DNA from: Niveispirillum sp. SYP-B3756
GTDB lineage: Bacteria > Pseudomonadota > Alphaproteobacteria > Azospirillales > Azospirillaceae
NCBI RefSeq assembly: GCF_009495745.1
Contig: NZ_WIDQ01000001.1
Span: 797,016 to 861,015, forward strand
DNA: 64,000 nt
Direction of reading: 5' to 3'
Positions 52,684 through 61,056 of the stretch are shown piece by piece. The notes beneath the pieces were generated by a model. The model searched no databases. It saw only the letters and a program-made list of their open reading frames with translations, and had not been told where the DNA came from. How positions within the stretch are numbered: position 1 is the stretch's first letter; each line of letters opens with the position of its first letter. The position numbers and the translations under genes are program-made.

Positions 52684-53712
52684 ATGCGCTTGCGCCCGAT
52701 CTATCTCGCCATCGCCGTCTTGCTGCTGCTGGTGCTGGCCTATACAGCCTGGTGGGTTTCCGCCGCCCAGCAACTGCGCCGCACCGTGGCGGAAATGACT
52801 GCAACGGAGGAGGCTTTGGGCAACCATATCAGCCCGCGTGAACCCTCCGTCGGCGGTTTCCCGCTGCGCCTTGCCCTGCGGCTGGACCAGATGGAATGGC
52901 GCCGCCCCGATGGCATGGCGCTGATCGCGGGCGGGGTAGAGGCCTGGGCCCGGCCCTGGAACCCGCTGACCATCCGCCTGGACATTGACGGCAATGCAAG
53001 GCTGAGCCTGCCGCCCGGCCCCAGCCATCCCCCCGCCATTCTGGAGGCAAAGGCCGGCGAAGGCACCCTGCTGCTGGATGGGGAGGGCCAACCCAAACAG
53101 GCCCATCTGACCCTGACCGACCCGGTGGCCGAAATCCCCGGCATCACCGGCAGCCTGAAGGCCGGCCTGCTGGACCTGACCTGGACGAAGCCGGCGGTTC
53201 CCCCCGTCGGCCCCGGCGCCGCCACCGGCACCTTGAACCTGCTGGCCCGCACCATCACCCTTCCCGGCCGGGTGCTGCCACCGCTGGAAAAGCAGATCAC
53301 CGAACTGGCGCTGCAGGCGGAACTGCGCGGCATCCTGCCGCCCAACCCCGATATCGCCGCCCTGCGCGGCTGGAGCGAGGCGGGCGGCACGGTAGAACTG
53401 ACCTCTGCCCGCCTGCTCTGGGGCAAGCTGGACCTGCGCGGCAATGCCACCCTGGCGCTGGATGCCAACCTGCAGCCCATCGGGGCCGGCAGTGCCGAAC
53501 TGTCCGGCTCCGACGTGCTGGTGGATATGCTGGTACAGATGCAAAGCCTGAAGCCCGAACAGGGCCAGGCGGTGAAAACCGCGCTCGGTTTCCTGTCACA
53601 ACAGACGCCGGACGGCCGCCGCGCCGTCCGCGTGCCGATGACCATCCAGGACCGCCGCTTCTCCATCGGCCCGATCAAGGTGGGCATGGTGCCGGAGGTG
53701 AAGTGGGATTAA
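52684..53712 (+). CDS. DUF2125 domain protein, membrane-anchored periplasmic
   Basis: This 342-residue protein has one N-terminal membrane helix (LRPIYLAIAVLLLLVLAYTAWWVSA). A beta-rich periplasmic domain with the family motif VGGFPLRLALRLDQMEWRRPDG and a late FLSQQTPDGRRAVRVPMTIQDRRFSIGPIKVG segment follows. DUF2125 is almost restricted to alphaproteobacteria and resembles AsmA-like or LptC-type lipid-binding beta folds; the role is unknown. The ATG used here gives a proper anchor. A long palindrome starts at its stop codon. Confidence 0.87.
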   Translation: MRLRPIYLAIAVLLLLVLAYTAWWVSAAQQLRRTVAEMTATEEALGNHISPREPSVGGFPLRLALRLDQMEWRRPDGMALIAGGVEAWARPWNPLTIRLDIDGNARLSLPPGPSHPPAILEAKAGEGTLLLDGEGQPKQAHLTLTDPVAEIPGITGSLKAGLLDLTWTKPAVPPVGPGAATGTLNLLARTITLPGRVLPPLEKQITELALQAELRGILPPNPDIAALRGWSEAGGTVELTSARLLWGKLDLRGNATLALDANLQPIGAGSAELSGSDVLVDMLVQMQSLKPEQGQAVKTALGFLSQQTPDGRRAVRVPMTIQDRRFSIGPIKVGMVPEVKWD

Positions 53713-53755
53713 TATCAATCTCCCTGGATCATGACCGATCCAGGGAGATTGATAT
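53712..53755. terminator. 19-bp perfect palindrome, bidirectional terminator candidate
   Basis: ATATCAATCTCCCTGGATC and its exact complement around a 6-base loop. It lies between the stops of DUF2125 and the opposed M48 peptidase. It contains CAATCTCCCT, the opening word of family C repeats. Confidence 0.65.
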
Positions 53756-53763
53756 GAAAGCTG

Positions 53764-54918
53764 TCACCGCGCGACAGGCGGGTTGGACAGGGTGGCGCAG
53801 ATGCCCTGCAACGCCCGCCATTCCCGCGCCGTCAGCGCCGGTTCCGCCGCCGGGGGCTGCGGTTCGGGCTGGGCGCGCAGGCTGGCGATGCGTTCAGACA
53901 GTTGCGGATGGCTGCCCAGCCAGCTTTCAAACTTGCCTTCATCGCCGATCTTGGCGCGCATCTTCTCAAACAGCATGGCCATGCTGCGGGCGCTGTAGCC
54001 ATCCTGATGCAGCAATTGCGCGGCATAGGTATCGGCCTGCCGTTCCTGATCCTGGCTGAACCCGGCCTCCACCATCCGCCCCACGGCAACGGCCATGAAG
54101 CCGCCGCCGAAATCACCGATCACCAGCGAGACCAGGGTGGAGGTCAGGGTATAGCGCATCACCCGTTCCATGGAATGGCCATAGACGATATGGCCCAGCT
54201 CATGCCCCATCACCGCCAGTGCGGCTTCGGGGGAGGGGGAGATCTTCAGGATGCCGTCGGTCACCACAATATGGCCGGGCACGGCAAAGGCGTTGGGCAA
54301 TTCCACCTGGATGACGCGCAGGCGGAAATCCGGCACCCCGCTTTGCGGCAGCAGGGCGCGCAGCTTATCCAGCGCCTGCTTGCCCGCCGGGTCCACACAT
54401 TCCCGCGCCACGGTGGACTGAGTCAACAGCATGGTGGCCAGATCGGCCACCTGATCACCCAGCCGGCGCTGCACCCCCTCCGGGATCATCGGTGCCAGGA
54501 TGCCGGCCAGCATGGGCAGCACGAAAAAGGCCAGCAGCAGCGTGGATGCCGTGGCCCCGCCGATCCAGATCAGCAGTGGCACCTCCCGCCGGCGGCGATG
54601 CGCCTTGCCCGCCCGCCCGCCGGCCTGTTGCAACAGGGCCGTGAAGCGGCCGGCATCTTCCACCAACAGGGCGGCATGGGCATCCACCGCCAGGGCAAAA
54701 CGGGGCCGCCCGTCCGGCTCGGCCGGCAGGACAGCCACGGTACGCGGGTTCCAGCGGTCCAGCTCCCGCCCGTCGGGTTGGGCGATACGCAGCATCCCGG
54801 CATCCAGCGTAAGTTCCACCGGCACCAGCCGGCGACTGACCCGATCCTCGTAAAAACCTTCCAGCATCGCCCGTCCCATTCTGCCCAACCCGTCAGATAC
54901 CGACATCCCCCAGCGCAT
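53764..54918 (-). CDS. M48-family metalloprotease
   Basis: This 384-residue protein has an N-terminal domain of about 110 residues typical of DUF7092-type fusions. One or two membrane segments follow (LLIWIGGATASTLLLAFFVLPMLAG) and then the peptidase: HELGH at residues 239-243, and the third ligand Glu in SQDQERQADTYAAQLL. Such proteases degrade or mature membrane and envelope proteins. AAGGG lies 8 bases before this ATG. The start overlaps the end of the DUF898 gene by 26 bases; DUF898-M48 pairs are widespread, suggesting a joint function. Confidence 0.93.
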   Translation of the reverse strand: MRWGMSVSDGLGRMGRAMLEGFYEDRVSRRLVPVELTLDAGMLRIAQPDGRELDRWNPRTVAVLPAEPDGRPRFALAVDAHAALLVEDAGRFTALLQQAGGRAGKAHRRRREVPLLIWIGGATASTLLLAFFVLPMLAGILAPMIPEGVQRRLGDQVADLATMLLTQSTVARECVDPAGKQALDKLRALLPQSGVPDFRLRVIQVELPNAFAVPGHIVVTDGILKISPSPEAALAVMGHELGHIVYGHSMERVMRYTLTSTLVSLVIGDFGGGFMAVAVGRMVEAGFSQDQERQADTYAAQLLHQDGYSARSMAMLFEKMRAKIGDEGKFESWLGSHPQLSERIASLRAQPEPQPPAAEPALTAREWRALQGICATLSNPPVAR

Positions 54919-56164
54919 CGGCCAACCCTTCGCCCCGGCGGGGGGCCGGCATCCCCCGGTTCAGGATATCCTCTGCCGCCTGGATATTGTCGATCAGCAG
55001 ATAGCGGGCGACCAGCTTCATATAGGCCACCGTCGTCCAGACAAGGTTGACGATGCTGATGCCGGCAAAGGCCAGCAGAATGATGATGAAGGGGCCGATA
55101 GCGGAGAGCAGGCCGGGCGTCCCCCCTGCGGCCGCGATGCCGAAGCCGGTCAGCACACCCAGCAGACCGGCAACGATCACGATCCCAACCATGATCAGCC
55201 CGGCAACCAGCGGGATCAACAGCAACCGCCAGGGGGAGACGGGGAAGCTGAACCGGATATCCCCCAGTTGCGTGGCAGCCGTAAAGCGGGCCAGCCGGGC
55301 TGCGTTGTAGAAGGCATAGGCGATGGCGGCCAGCGGCAACAGCGCGATACCCAGCCCCATGGGCAGGAACAAGGGCGTGGGCTGCTGCGGCGGCGGCAGC
55401 CCGGCGACCTGCCATTCCGGCAGGGATTTCGCCCATTCCATCACCGGCCAATAGCCATAGAAGAACAAGGCATAGGCCAGCAGGGCCAGCGCCCAGCAGA
55501 TCAACCAGCGCAGCCACAGGCCCCGGCTGCTGGCAGCCGCCGTGAAACTCTGCGTGCCATAAAAGGTGATGCCGGTGCGGTAATTATAAAGCCGCGCCTG
55601 AACCCAGGGGTTCAACAGCCCCAATGTCGGCACCAGCAGCAGATAATAGCCGATATGGATGGCCATGAAACGGCCGAGCGTACCGGCCTGCCCGGCATGG
55701 ATGCCGCGCCAGACGGTGCGGGTCAGCAGATAGCGCCGGGCAAAATAGAGCGCCATCACCCCCAGCACGCCCAGCACCAGGAAGACGCCCCCCTGGAACA
55801 GCATCTGCGCCCCGACAGAGGTGGGCGGCACCAGCGCCCCGACCAGACCGATCAGGCCGAAGGCGGGCAGCAGAATCACCAGCGCCAGCAGGAAGCCGAC
55901 AAACAGTTCCTTGGCCCGGCCCGTATAGGCCAGCGGCTGACCCTGGATGGAAACCGAACCCCACAACCGGCGCCGGACATGGGTGCGGGCCCAGAACCGA
56001 TAGAAACCGATGGTGAGGATGGTGAAGAACAGGTTCTTCAGCGCCAGCGCCAGCAAGGCGCCGCGGCTCACCGCTACCGCAAGCCGCGCTGAACGTGGCT
56101 CACCGCCATCCCCCGCTGCGTGAACCGGCTCCCCCTGACCCCAATTTTCCTGACTGATCGTCAT
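54893..56164 (-). CDS. DUF898 (YjgN) family membrane protein
   Basis: A 423-residue protein with about eight to ten membrane helices. It has the family signatures ALKNLFFTILTIGFYRFWARTHVRRRLWGSV (near the N-terminus), YTGRAKELFVGFLL and YNYRTGITFYGTQSF. The function of YjgN proteins is unknown; many are paired with an M48 protease, as here. The upstream extension of the open frame runs antisense to the iron-binding-protein gene and is not coding. Confidence 0.92.
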   Translation of the reverse strand: MTISQENWGQGEPVHAAGDGGEPRSARLAVAVSRGALLALALKNLFFTILTIGFYRFWARTHVRRRLWGSVSIQGQPLAYTGRAKELFVGFLLALVILLPAFGLIGLVGALVPPTSVGAQMLFQGGVFLVLGVLGVMALYFARRYLLTRTVWRGIHAGQAGTLGRFMAIHIGYYLLLVPTLGLLNPWVQARLYNYRTGITFYGTQSFTAAASSRGLWLRWLICWALALLAYALFFYGYWPVMEWAKSLPEWQVAGLPPPQQPTPLFLPMGLGIALLPLAAIAYAFYNAARLARFTAATQLGDIRFSFPVSPWRLLLIPLVAGLIMVGIVIVAGLLGVLTGFGIAAAGGTPGLLSAIGPFIIILLAFAGISIVNLVWTTVAYMKLVARYLLIDNIQAAEDILNRGMPAPRRGEGLADALGDVGI

Positions 56165-56327
56165 GCAATACCCCACCCTTGGCAATGGTCTGTCGTCACA
56201 AGCGGCTATTGATCCCCATATTTTATCGGTTGCATATTGCCCGTCCAGCTTAAACCCTTTGGACGTACCCCGATTGTGGGGCGTCACCGTATGGGCACGA
56301 CAGTGGCGGCCAGGTGATTGACGCTTT

Positions 56328-56342
56328 TGCGAATTGCTCGCA
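56328..56342. promoter_or_regulatory. candidate Fur/iron box of the Fe(III)-binding protein gene
   Basis: TGCGAATTGCTCGCA is a 5+5+5 palindrome, close to TGCGAAT-x-ATTCGCA-type Fur sites of alphaproteobacteria. A TTGACA -35 hexamer follows at 56351 with ACATAT about 18 bases later. Confidence 0.45.
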
Positions 56343-56413
56343 TTCGTGACTTGACAGGGCCGCTGCCGCGCCCGACATATCGCTTCCATAGGGAATCGAG
56401 ACGCAGGAGCAAG

Positions 56414-57469
56414 ATGATGGCATTCCAGTCCCGCCGCGCCTTTAACCGTCTGTTGGGCGGCATGATGCTGGGCAGCACGCTGCTGGCCGCCACGGCCGGT
56501 ACCGCCCTGGCGCAGCAGCAGGAAGTGAACATCTACTCCTCCCGTCACTATGATGCCGACAAGCTGATCTATGCCGCGTTTGAGAAGAAGACCGGCATCC
56601 TGGTCAATGTCATCGAAGGCAAGGATGATGAGCTGATCGAGCGGCTGAAGGCCGAGGGGCGCAACAGCCCGGCCGATATCCTGCTGGCCGTTGATGCCGG
56701 CCGCCTGTGGCGGGCCCAGGAAGCGGGCGTGCTGCAGCCGATCAAAAGTGCCGTGCTGGAAAAGGCGGTGCCCGCCGCCTATCGGGAGCCGGCAGGTTAC
56801 TGGTTCGGCCTGTCGGCCCGTGCCCGTGTCATCATCTATAACAAGCTGGCCGTGAGGCCGTCGGAACTGTCCAGCTATGAGGATCTGGCCGATCCGAAAT
56901 GGAAGGGCCGCATCCTGGTCCGCAGTTCCACCAACGTCTATAACCAGTCGCTGACCGGCTCCATCCTGGCCGCCCACGGGCCTGAGAAGACGGAAGCCTG
57001 GGCCAAGGGGCTGGTGGCCAATTTCGCCCGCCCGCCGCAGGGCGGCGATATTGACCAGATCAAGGCCGTGCAGGCGGGGGAGGGCGATATCGCCATTTCC
57101 AACACCTATTATTTCGGCCGGCTGGTCAATTCCAGCAATCCCAAGGAACGCGAACTGGCGCAGAAGGTGGCCGTGTTCTTCCCCAACCAGGGGGACCGCG
57201 GCACGCATGTGAATATCTCCGGTGCCGGCGTGGTGAAATACGCCCCGCACAAGGAAGCGGCCGTCACCTTCCTGGAATTCCTGGCCACGCCGGAAGCCCA
57301 GAAGATCTTTGCCGAGGCCAATTATGAATATCCGGTGGTGGCCGGCATCCCCGCCCATCCGGTGGTCGCCGCCTGGGGTGATTTCAAGCGCGATGGGCTG
57401 AACGCCGCCATCTATGGCCGTAACAATGCTGAGGCGCTGAAGATCATGGATCGCGCCGGCTGGAAATAA
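56414..57469 (+). CDS. Fe(3+) ABC transporter substrate-binding protein (FbpA/FutA-like)
   Basis: This 351-residue exported protein starts MMAFQSRRAFNRLLGGMMLG, a twin-arginine-like signal, with mature start near QQQEVNIYSSRHYDADKLIY. The ferric-site Tyr pair is in ISNTYYFGRL. Other FutA/FbpA features are GKDDELIERLKAEGRNSPADILLAVDAGRLW and TFLEFLATPEAQKIFAEANYEYPVV. It binds iron in the periplasm for an FbpBC permease. The permease genes are not adjacent, so they are elsewhere or lost. AGGAG precedes the ATG, and an iron box lies upstream. Confidence 0.94.
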   Translation: MMAFQSRRAFNRLLGGMMLGSTLLAATAGTALAQQQEVNIYSSRHYDADKLIYAAFEKKTGILVNVIEGKDDELIERLKAEGRNSPADILLAVDAGRLWRAQEAGVLQPIKSAVLEKAVPAAYREPAGYWFGLSARARVIIYNKLAVRPSELSSYEDLADPKWKGRILVRSSTNVYNQSLTGSILAAHGPEKTEAWAKGLVANFARPPQGGDIDQIKAVQAGEGDIAISNTYYFGRLVNSSNPKERELAQKVAVFFPNQGDRGTHVNISGAGVVKYAPHKEAAVTFLEFLATPEAQKIFAEANYEYPVVAGIPAHPVVAAWGDFKRDGLNAAIYGRNNAEALKIMDRAGWK

Positions 57470-57488
57470 CTCCCTCCATATGTGGAGC

Positions 57489-57528
57489 GCCCCTGCTGAA
57501 CTGCTTGGCCAAGCAGTTCAGCAGGGGC
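57489..57528. terminator. 20-bp perfect palindrome, bidirectional terminator candidate
   Basis: The left arm GCCCCTGCTGAACTGCTTGG is followed directly by its exact complement, with no loop bases to spare. It lies between the stops of the iron-binding-protein gene and the opposed response-regulator gene. Confidence 0.65.
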
Positions 57529-57607
57529 CGGCTTCGATCGAGAGAGGAGGCGCAGACCATCACTCCACCAAAGGTCAGCTTTATCCCGGCAGTCGGATAG
57601 GGGAGGC

Positions 57608-58243
57608 TCACATCTTGTGCGAGCCTGCCACGCCCAAGATGTCTGACATCCGGACCAGTTCCGGTAACGAGCCAGCCGCCATCTTTCGCATGACATGCCC
57701 GCGATGCAGCTTAACGGTCGCCTCGGTAATATTGATCTGGGCCGCGATTTGCTTGTTCAGCAACCCCGTTGTGACCAGCGCCATGACTTGACGCTCTCGC
57801 TCCGTGAGCGTGGCGTATCTGGCACACAGCGATGCGCTACGCTCTGCTTCGCTGATCAGTTCCGCATCCAAACTGATCGCCCTGTATACGGCTTCGAGCA
57901 AATCCTCCTCGCGCACCGGCTTGGTCAGGACGTCCACCGCGCCGGCCTTCATGGCGCGAACGGTCATCGGCACGTCGACATGCGCACTGATGAGCACGAC
58001 GGGCCGCCGGCTGCCATCCCGCGCAAGCGATTCCTGGAACTCAAGCCCACTCCTGCCGGGAAGCCGAATATCCAGTACGAGGCAGGCGGGACGAGCGGGC
58101 GGCTCCGCGTGCAGAAATTCCTGCACAGACCCATGGTCTTTCGTCTGGAGCCCAACCGACTGGAACAGGCCGCATAGCGCCTCCCGCACGCTCTCATCGT
58201 CATCGATCACGACGACGGTCGGCTTTTCAGTTCGGGGGCGCAT
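57608..58243 (-). CDS. FixJ/LuxR-type response regulator
   Basis: This 211-residue protein has a receiver domain with acidic DDD (residues 14-16), phospho-acceptor Asp58 in VLDIRLPGRSG and Lys108 in LTKPV. A LuxR-type HTH follows (LTERERQVMALVTTGLLNKQIAAQINITEATVKLHRGHVMRKM, about residues 146-190). The receiver-HTH layout is that of FixJ. It starts inside the 3' end of the histidine-kinase gene (17-base overlap), so the two are translationally coupled and form a two-component system. The signal and targets are unknown. Confidence 0.93.
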   Translation of the reverse strand: MRPRTEKPTVVVIDDDESVREALCGLFQSVGLQTKDHGSVQEFLHAEPPARPACLVLDIRLPGRSGLEFQESLARDGSRRPVVLISAHVDVPMTVRAMKAGAVDVLTKPVREEDLLEAVYRAISLDAELISEAERSASLCARYATLTERERQVMALVTTGLLNKQIAAQINITEATVKLHRGHVMRKMAAGSLPELVRMSDILGVAGSHKM

Positions 58244-60317
58244 TTGTGTTCCCCGCCAAGGGTAGGGCGACGCTGAAGACGCTTCCTGTCGGTGTGTTGT
58301 CGCTTGCCCAGATTCGCCCGCGATGCGCTTCAACGATCGAGCGGCAGATCGAAAGACCCATACCAATCCCCTCGGGCTTCGTGGTGAAGAAGGCCTCGAA
58401 CAGGCGGTCGACATTATCGGGACTTAGGCCATCTCCGGTGTCCAGAACGCTGAACTGCGCGAAATCTTCGCTTGTGAGCGTCCGAATGGTCAAGCGCCGA
58501 CCAGCGCTGTCGATACCCGACATCGCCTCGACACTGTTCATGATCAGATTGAGAATGACCTGCTGGAGCTGCGTACCGTCACCGATCACTTCGGTCGGGG
58601 TCGGTGCGAACTCGGTGACGAGCACCACGCCCCGATGCCGGAATTCGGCGCGCAGAAGATCAAGCACCTCCTGGATCACACTCTCCAGGACCATGCGGCG
58701 CATCTTCAGAGCGGATTTCTGCGCCAGCGCTCGGACGCTGGCAACGATATCGCCTGCCCGATGCCCGTCACGGACGATACGCTCCACAGTCGTGCGGGCC
58801 AAGGCGAGATCCTGTTGTGCAGGGTCGAGCCAGCGCAAACAGGTACTGGCGTTGGTGACGATTGCCATCAATGGCTGGTTGACCTCATGCGCGATCGACA
58901 CCGCCAGCTCGCCCATCGTCGTGAGCCGCGATACATGTTCGAGTTCGCTTCGGCTCTGTCGCAGTTCCTCCTCTGCCCGCTTGCGCTCCTCGATGTCAAT
59001 ATTGACGCCGAACCACCGGGTGATGTTGCCGGCGTCGTCGTAGAACGGGCTTGCCCGGATCAGGAACCAGCGAAATTGCCCATCGGCCCGGCGCAGGCGG
59101 ATCTCGATTTCGCCTGCGCAGCGCGACCTCACTGTGGCAACTGAAAAATCGATCGCCAACTGACGATCGTCGGGATGAATATGGTCGAGATAGCCGAGCC
59201 CGAGAACGTCTTCGAGGCGCAGGCCCGCATAGTCCAGATATTGCTGACTCCAGAACTCGGTGCGTCCTTCCGCGTCGGAGGACCATACCAGGCCGGGGAT
59301 CGATGATATGATCTGGTGCAGCTCATGCTCCCGGCTCTGCAACGCGGCCTGGCTTTCCCGGAGAGCGTCCTCGGCGCGCTTGCGGTCCTCGATGTCGATG
59401 ACGACGCCATACCATCGCAAAACATTGCCCTGGTCATCGAGCAGCGGTTTCTGGCGGAAGGTGAACCAGCGATATTCGCCATCGAAACGGCGGATGCGCC
59501 CGTCCACCTCCCGCGGCTGTTTCGTCGCCAGCGTGTGCTCCCAGGCGGCACGCAGCAGTTCGACATCGTCGGGATGGAAGACGCGATAGAACCCCATCCC
59601 CACGATTTCCTCGAACGGCAGGCCGACGAAGTCGGTGAGAGTCTGATTCCAGAATTCCAGCATACCGTCCGCCGCCGTCGACCAGGCCATGGCAGGAATT
59701 GAGTTGATGGTGAGATTGAGGCGCCGCTCACTTTCTGCAAGCGCATCGCCGATCGGTCTCTCGGCGCGCATGTCAGCGGGCGGTTGCGGATCGCTGATCT
59801 CGCGCACCTCGCGGAAGGCGAGGCTTGCCTGGGTTGCCGCAGTGGTCAGCCTCAGCACCTCTGGTCGTTCCGGGAAGCCGGCGCGCCGCGCGCCGGCAAT
59901 AAGCAAGCCCATGCTGGAAACCGCGCCCAGCGGCGTCGACAAGAGGAAAAGCTTGTCCTGCCCCACCGTCACGACCGCTGGGCCATGACCCGGCAGGTGC
60001 TGCAACGCGGAATCCACCGCGTTGAGGATACTTTCCGGGCTGTGCTCCCCGCCGAACGCCTCGCCGATCCGCGACAAGATCTGCGTGGCACCATGGAGAC
60101 GGAGCCCGACGAAATCGAGATCGAGCATGGAGAGCAACGTCTCCAGGACACTCTGCGCAATGGATGTCGGATCCTGATCGATCCAGTCCTCCGCCAGGCG
60201 CGTGAGGCAATCGATATCGTGGAGGAACCTCAGCGCCTGCCGCGCCTCACCCACCGTGTCCGGCTCGTGCGCCAGACGGTTGGTGTCTGGCGAGTATGAC
60301 GGCGGATGGCCAGGCAC
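58227..60317 (-). CDS. PAS-domain sensor histidine kinase
   Basis: This 696-residue soluble kinase has a GAF-like N-terminal region (residues about 40-170) and two PAS domains with PAC tails (about 195-315 and 330-447). It then has HisKA with His477 in SIAHEVNQPLMA and HATPase_c with N-box NLIMNSVEAM (590s), DTGDGLS and GIGMGLS. There are no membrane segments, so it senses a cytosolic signal, possibly redox or a ligand, as FixL does. No heme-binding motif is obvious in the PAS domains. It is paired with the FixJ-like regulator. Codon use differs from the housekeeping genes to the left. Confidence 0.93.
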   Translation of the reverse strand: MPGHPPSYSPDTNRLAHEPDTVGEARQALRFLHDIDCLTRLAEDWIDQDPTSIAQSVLETLLSMLDLDFVGLRLHGATQILSRIGEAFGGEHSPESILNAVDSALQHLPGHGPAVVTVGQDKLFLLSTPLGAVSSMGLLIAGARRAGFPERPEVLRLTTAATQASLAFREVREISDPQPPADMRAERPIGDALAESERRLNLTINSIPAMAWSTAADGMLEFWNQTLTDFVGLPFEEIVGMGFYRVFHPDDVELLRAAWEHTLATKQPREVDGRIRRFDGEYRWFTFRQKPLLDDQGNVLRWYGVVIDIEDRKRAEDALRESQAALQSREHELHQIISSIPGLVWSSDAEGRTEFWSQQYLDYAGLRLEDVLGLGYLDHIHPDDRQLAIDFSVATVRSRCAGEIEIRLRRADGQFRWFLIRASPFYDDAGNITRWFGVNIDIEERKRAEEELRQSRSELEHVSRLTTMGELAVSIAHEVNQPLMAIVTNASTCLRWLDPAQQDLALARTTVERIVRDGHRAGDIVASVRALAQKSALKMRRMVLESVIQEVLDLLRAEFRHRGVVLVTEFAPTPTEVIGDGTQLQQVILNLIMNSVEAMSGIDSAGRRLTIRTLTSEDFAQFSVLDTGDGLSPDNVDRLFEAFFTTKPEGIGMGLSICRSIVEAHRGRIWASDNTPTGSVFSVALPLAGNTNAPPN

Positions 60318-60639
60318 GACATGTCCCCCAAATTCGAAACCCGCCGGCGTCCTGCCCCATCGGCCAGGGGTTCCAGGTGACGGACAGTGCCCTGCCCGGG
60401 CCCTTTTTCGCCCAAGTTCCTGGCGCCATGGCTGACTGCCAACCCCGTGAAGCTAATGCATCCGGGGTGTCATATCCACCTCACCCAAAGTCGAGCGCAG
60501 CTCGACCTTTTGTAGCCTCCTGACGCGACGACCGCCGCTTGGCGAACGACCAAAGCACGCCCGCGCGCAACCATGGTCGGAATTGAGAAGCGGGGCCGAT
60601 CCGCGATATTATTCGATCATCAATCTAAAATAAGGAACC
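60318..60639. other. 322-base gap between divergent kinase and receiver genes
   Basis: No credible gene is present. It should hold promoters for both directions. The only clear structure is a GTCGAGC/GCTCGAC hairpin followed by CTTTTG at 60490-60511. An AT-rich patch (ATATTATTCGATCATC) lies just before the receiver gene's RBS. Confidence 0.5.
60490..60511 (+). terminator. small hairpin with T run
   Basis: A 7-bp perfect stem GTCGAGC/GCTCGAC with loop GCA is followed by CTTTT, in the gap upstream of the receiver gene. No transcribed plus-strand gene is seen before it, so its role is unclear; it might end a short antisense or leader transcript. Confidence 0.45.
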
Positions 60640-60645
60640 TTGGAT

Positions 60646-61014
60646 TTGCCCGATCTCCAAGTCATTGCCTGTATCGATGACGATCCATTCGTTCTCGAAG
60701 CGATGAAGGGTTTCCTGGAATCGGTTGGTTATACGGTACTTGTCTTCACATCGGCTGAGACGTTCCTGACATTCCCTGAAATCGCTGATCTCTACTGTCT
60801 GATCACCGACGTAAAATTGGGAGGCATCTCCGGGCTGCAAATGCTGCAGCAACTGGCCGCCTCGGGCTTTACCGTCCCTGCCATCGTCATCACCGCGTTC
60901 GACGACGCGTTGTTGCGTGCCCAGTTGTCGACGGTGGGTGCGATCGGATTTCTGCGCAAGCCGATCCGCGAAGGCGAACTGCTTGGCCTACTCCAGACCT
61001 GCGGCGGGGGCTGA
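60646..61014 (+). CDS. single-domain response regulator (receiver only)
   Basis: A receiver of about 122 residues. It has acidic residues in CIDDDPF, the phospho-acceptor Asp in LITDVKLGGISG, and the conserved Thr/Lys in VITAFDD and LRKPIREGE. No output domain follows, so it probably works by phosphotransfer or by protein binding, perhaps with the PAS kinase across the gap. No ATG is available: two TTG codons (60640 and 60646) follow AAGGA, and the second has better spacing. GC content is lower than in neighbouring genes. Confidence 0.85.
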   Translation: MPDLQVIACIDDDPFVLEAMKGFLESVGYTVLVFTSAETFLTFPEIADLYCLITDVKLGGISGLQMLQQLAASGFTVPAIVITAFDDALLRAQLSTVGAIGFLRKPIREGELLGLLQTCGGG

Positions 61015-61056
61015 GATGCCGCACGGCCTTCAACAACGATCCTGTGGAGATGCCCA

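Noticed and set aside
56165..57358. Upstream extension of the DUF898 open frame
   Set aside because: It runs antisense to the iron-binding-protein gene; the ATG at 56164 gives the family's normal N-terminus.
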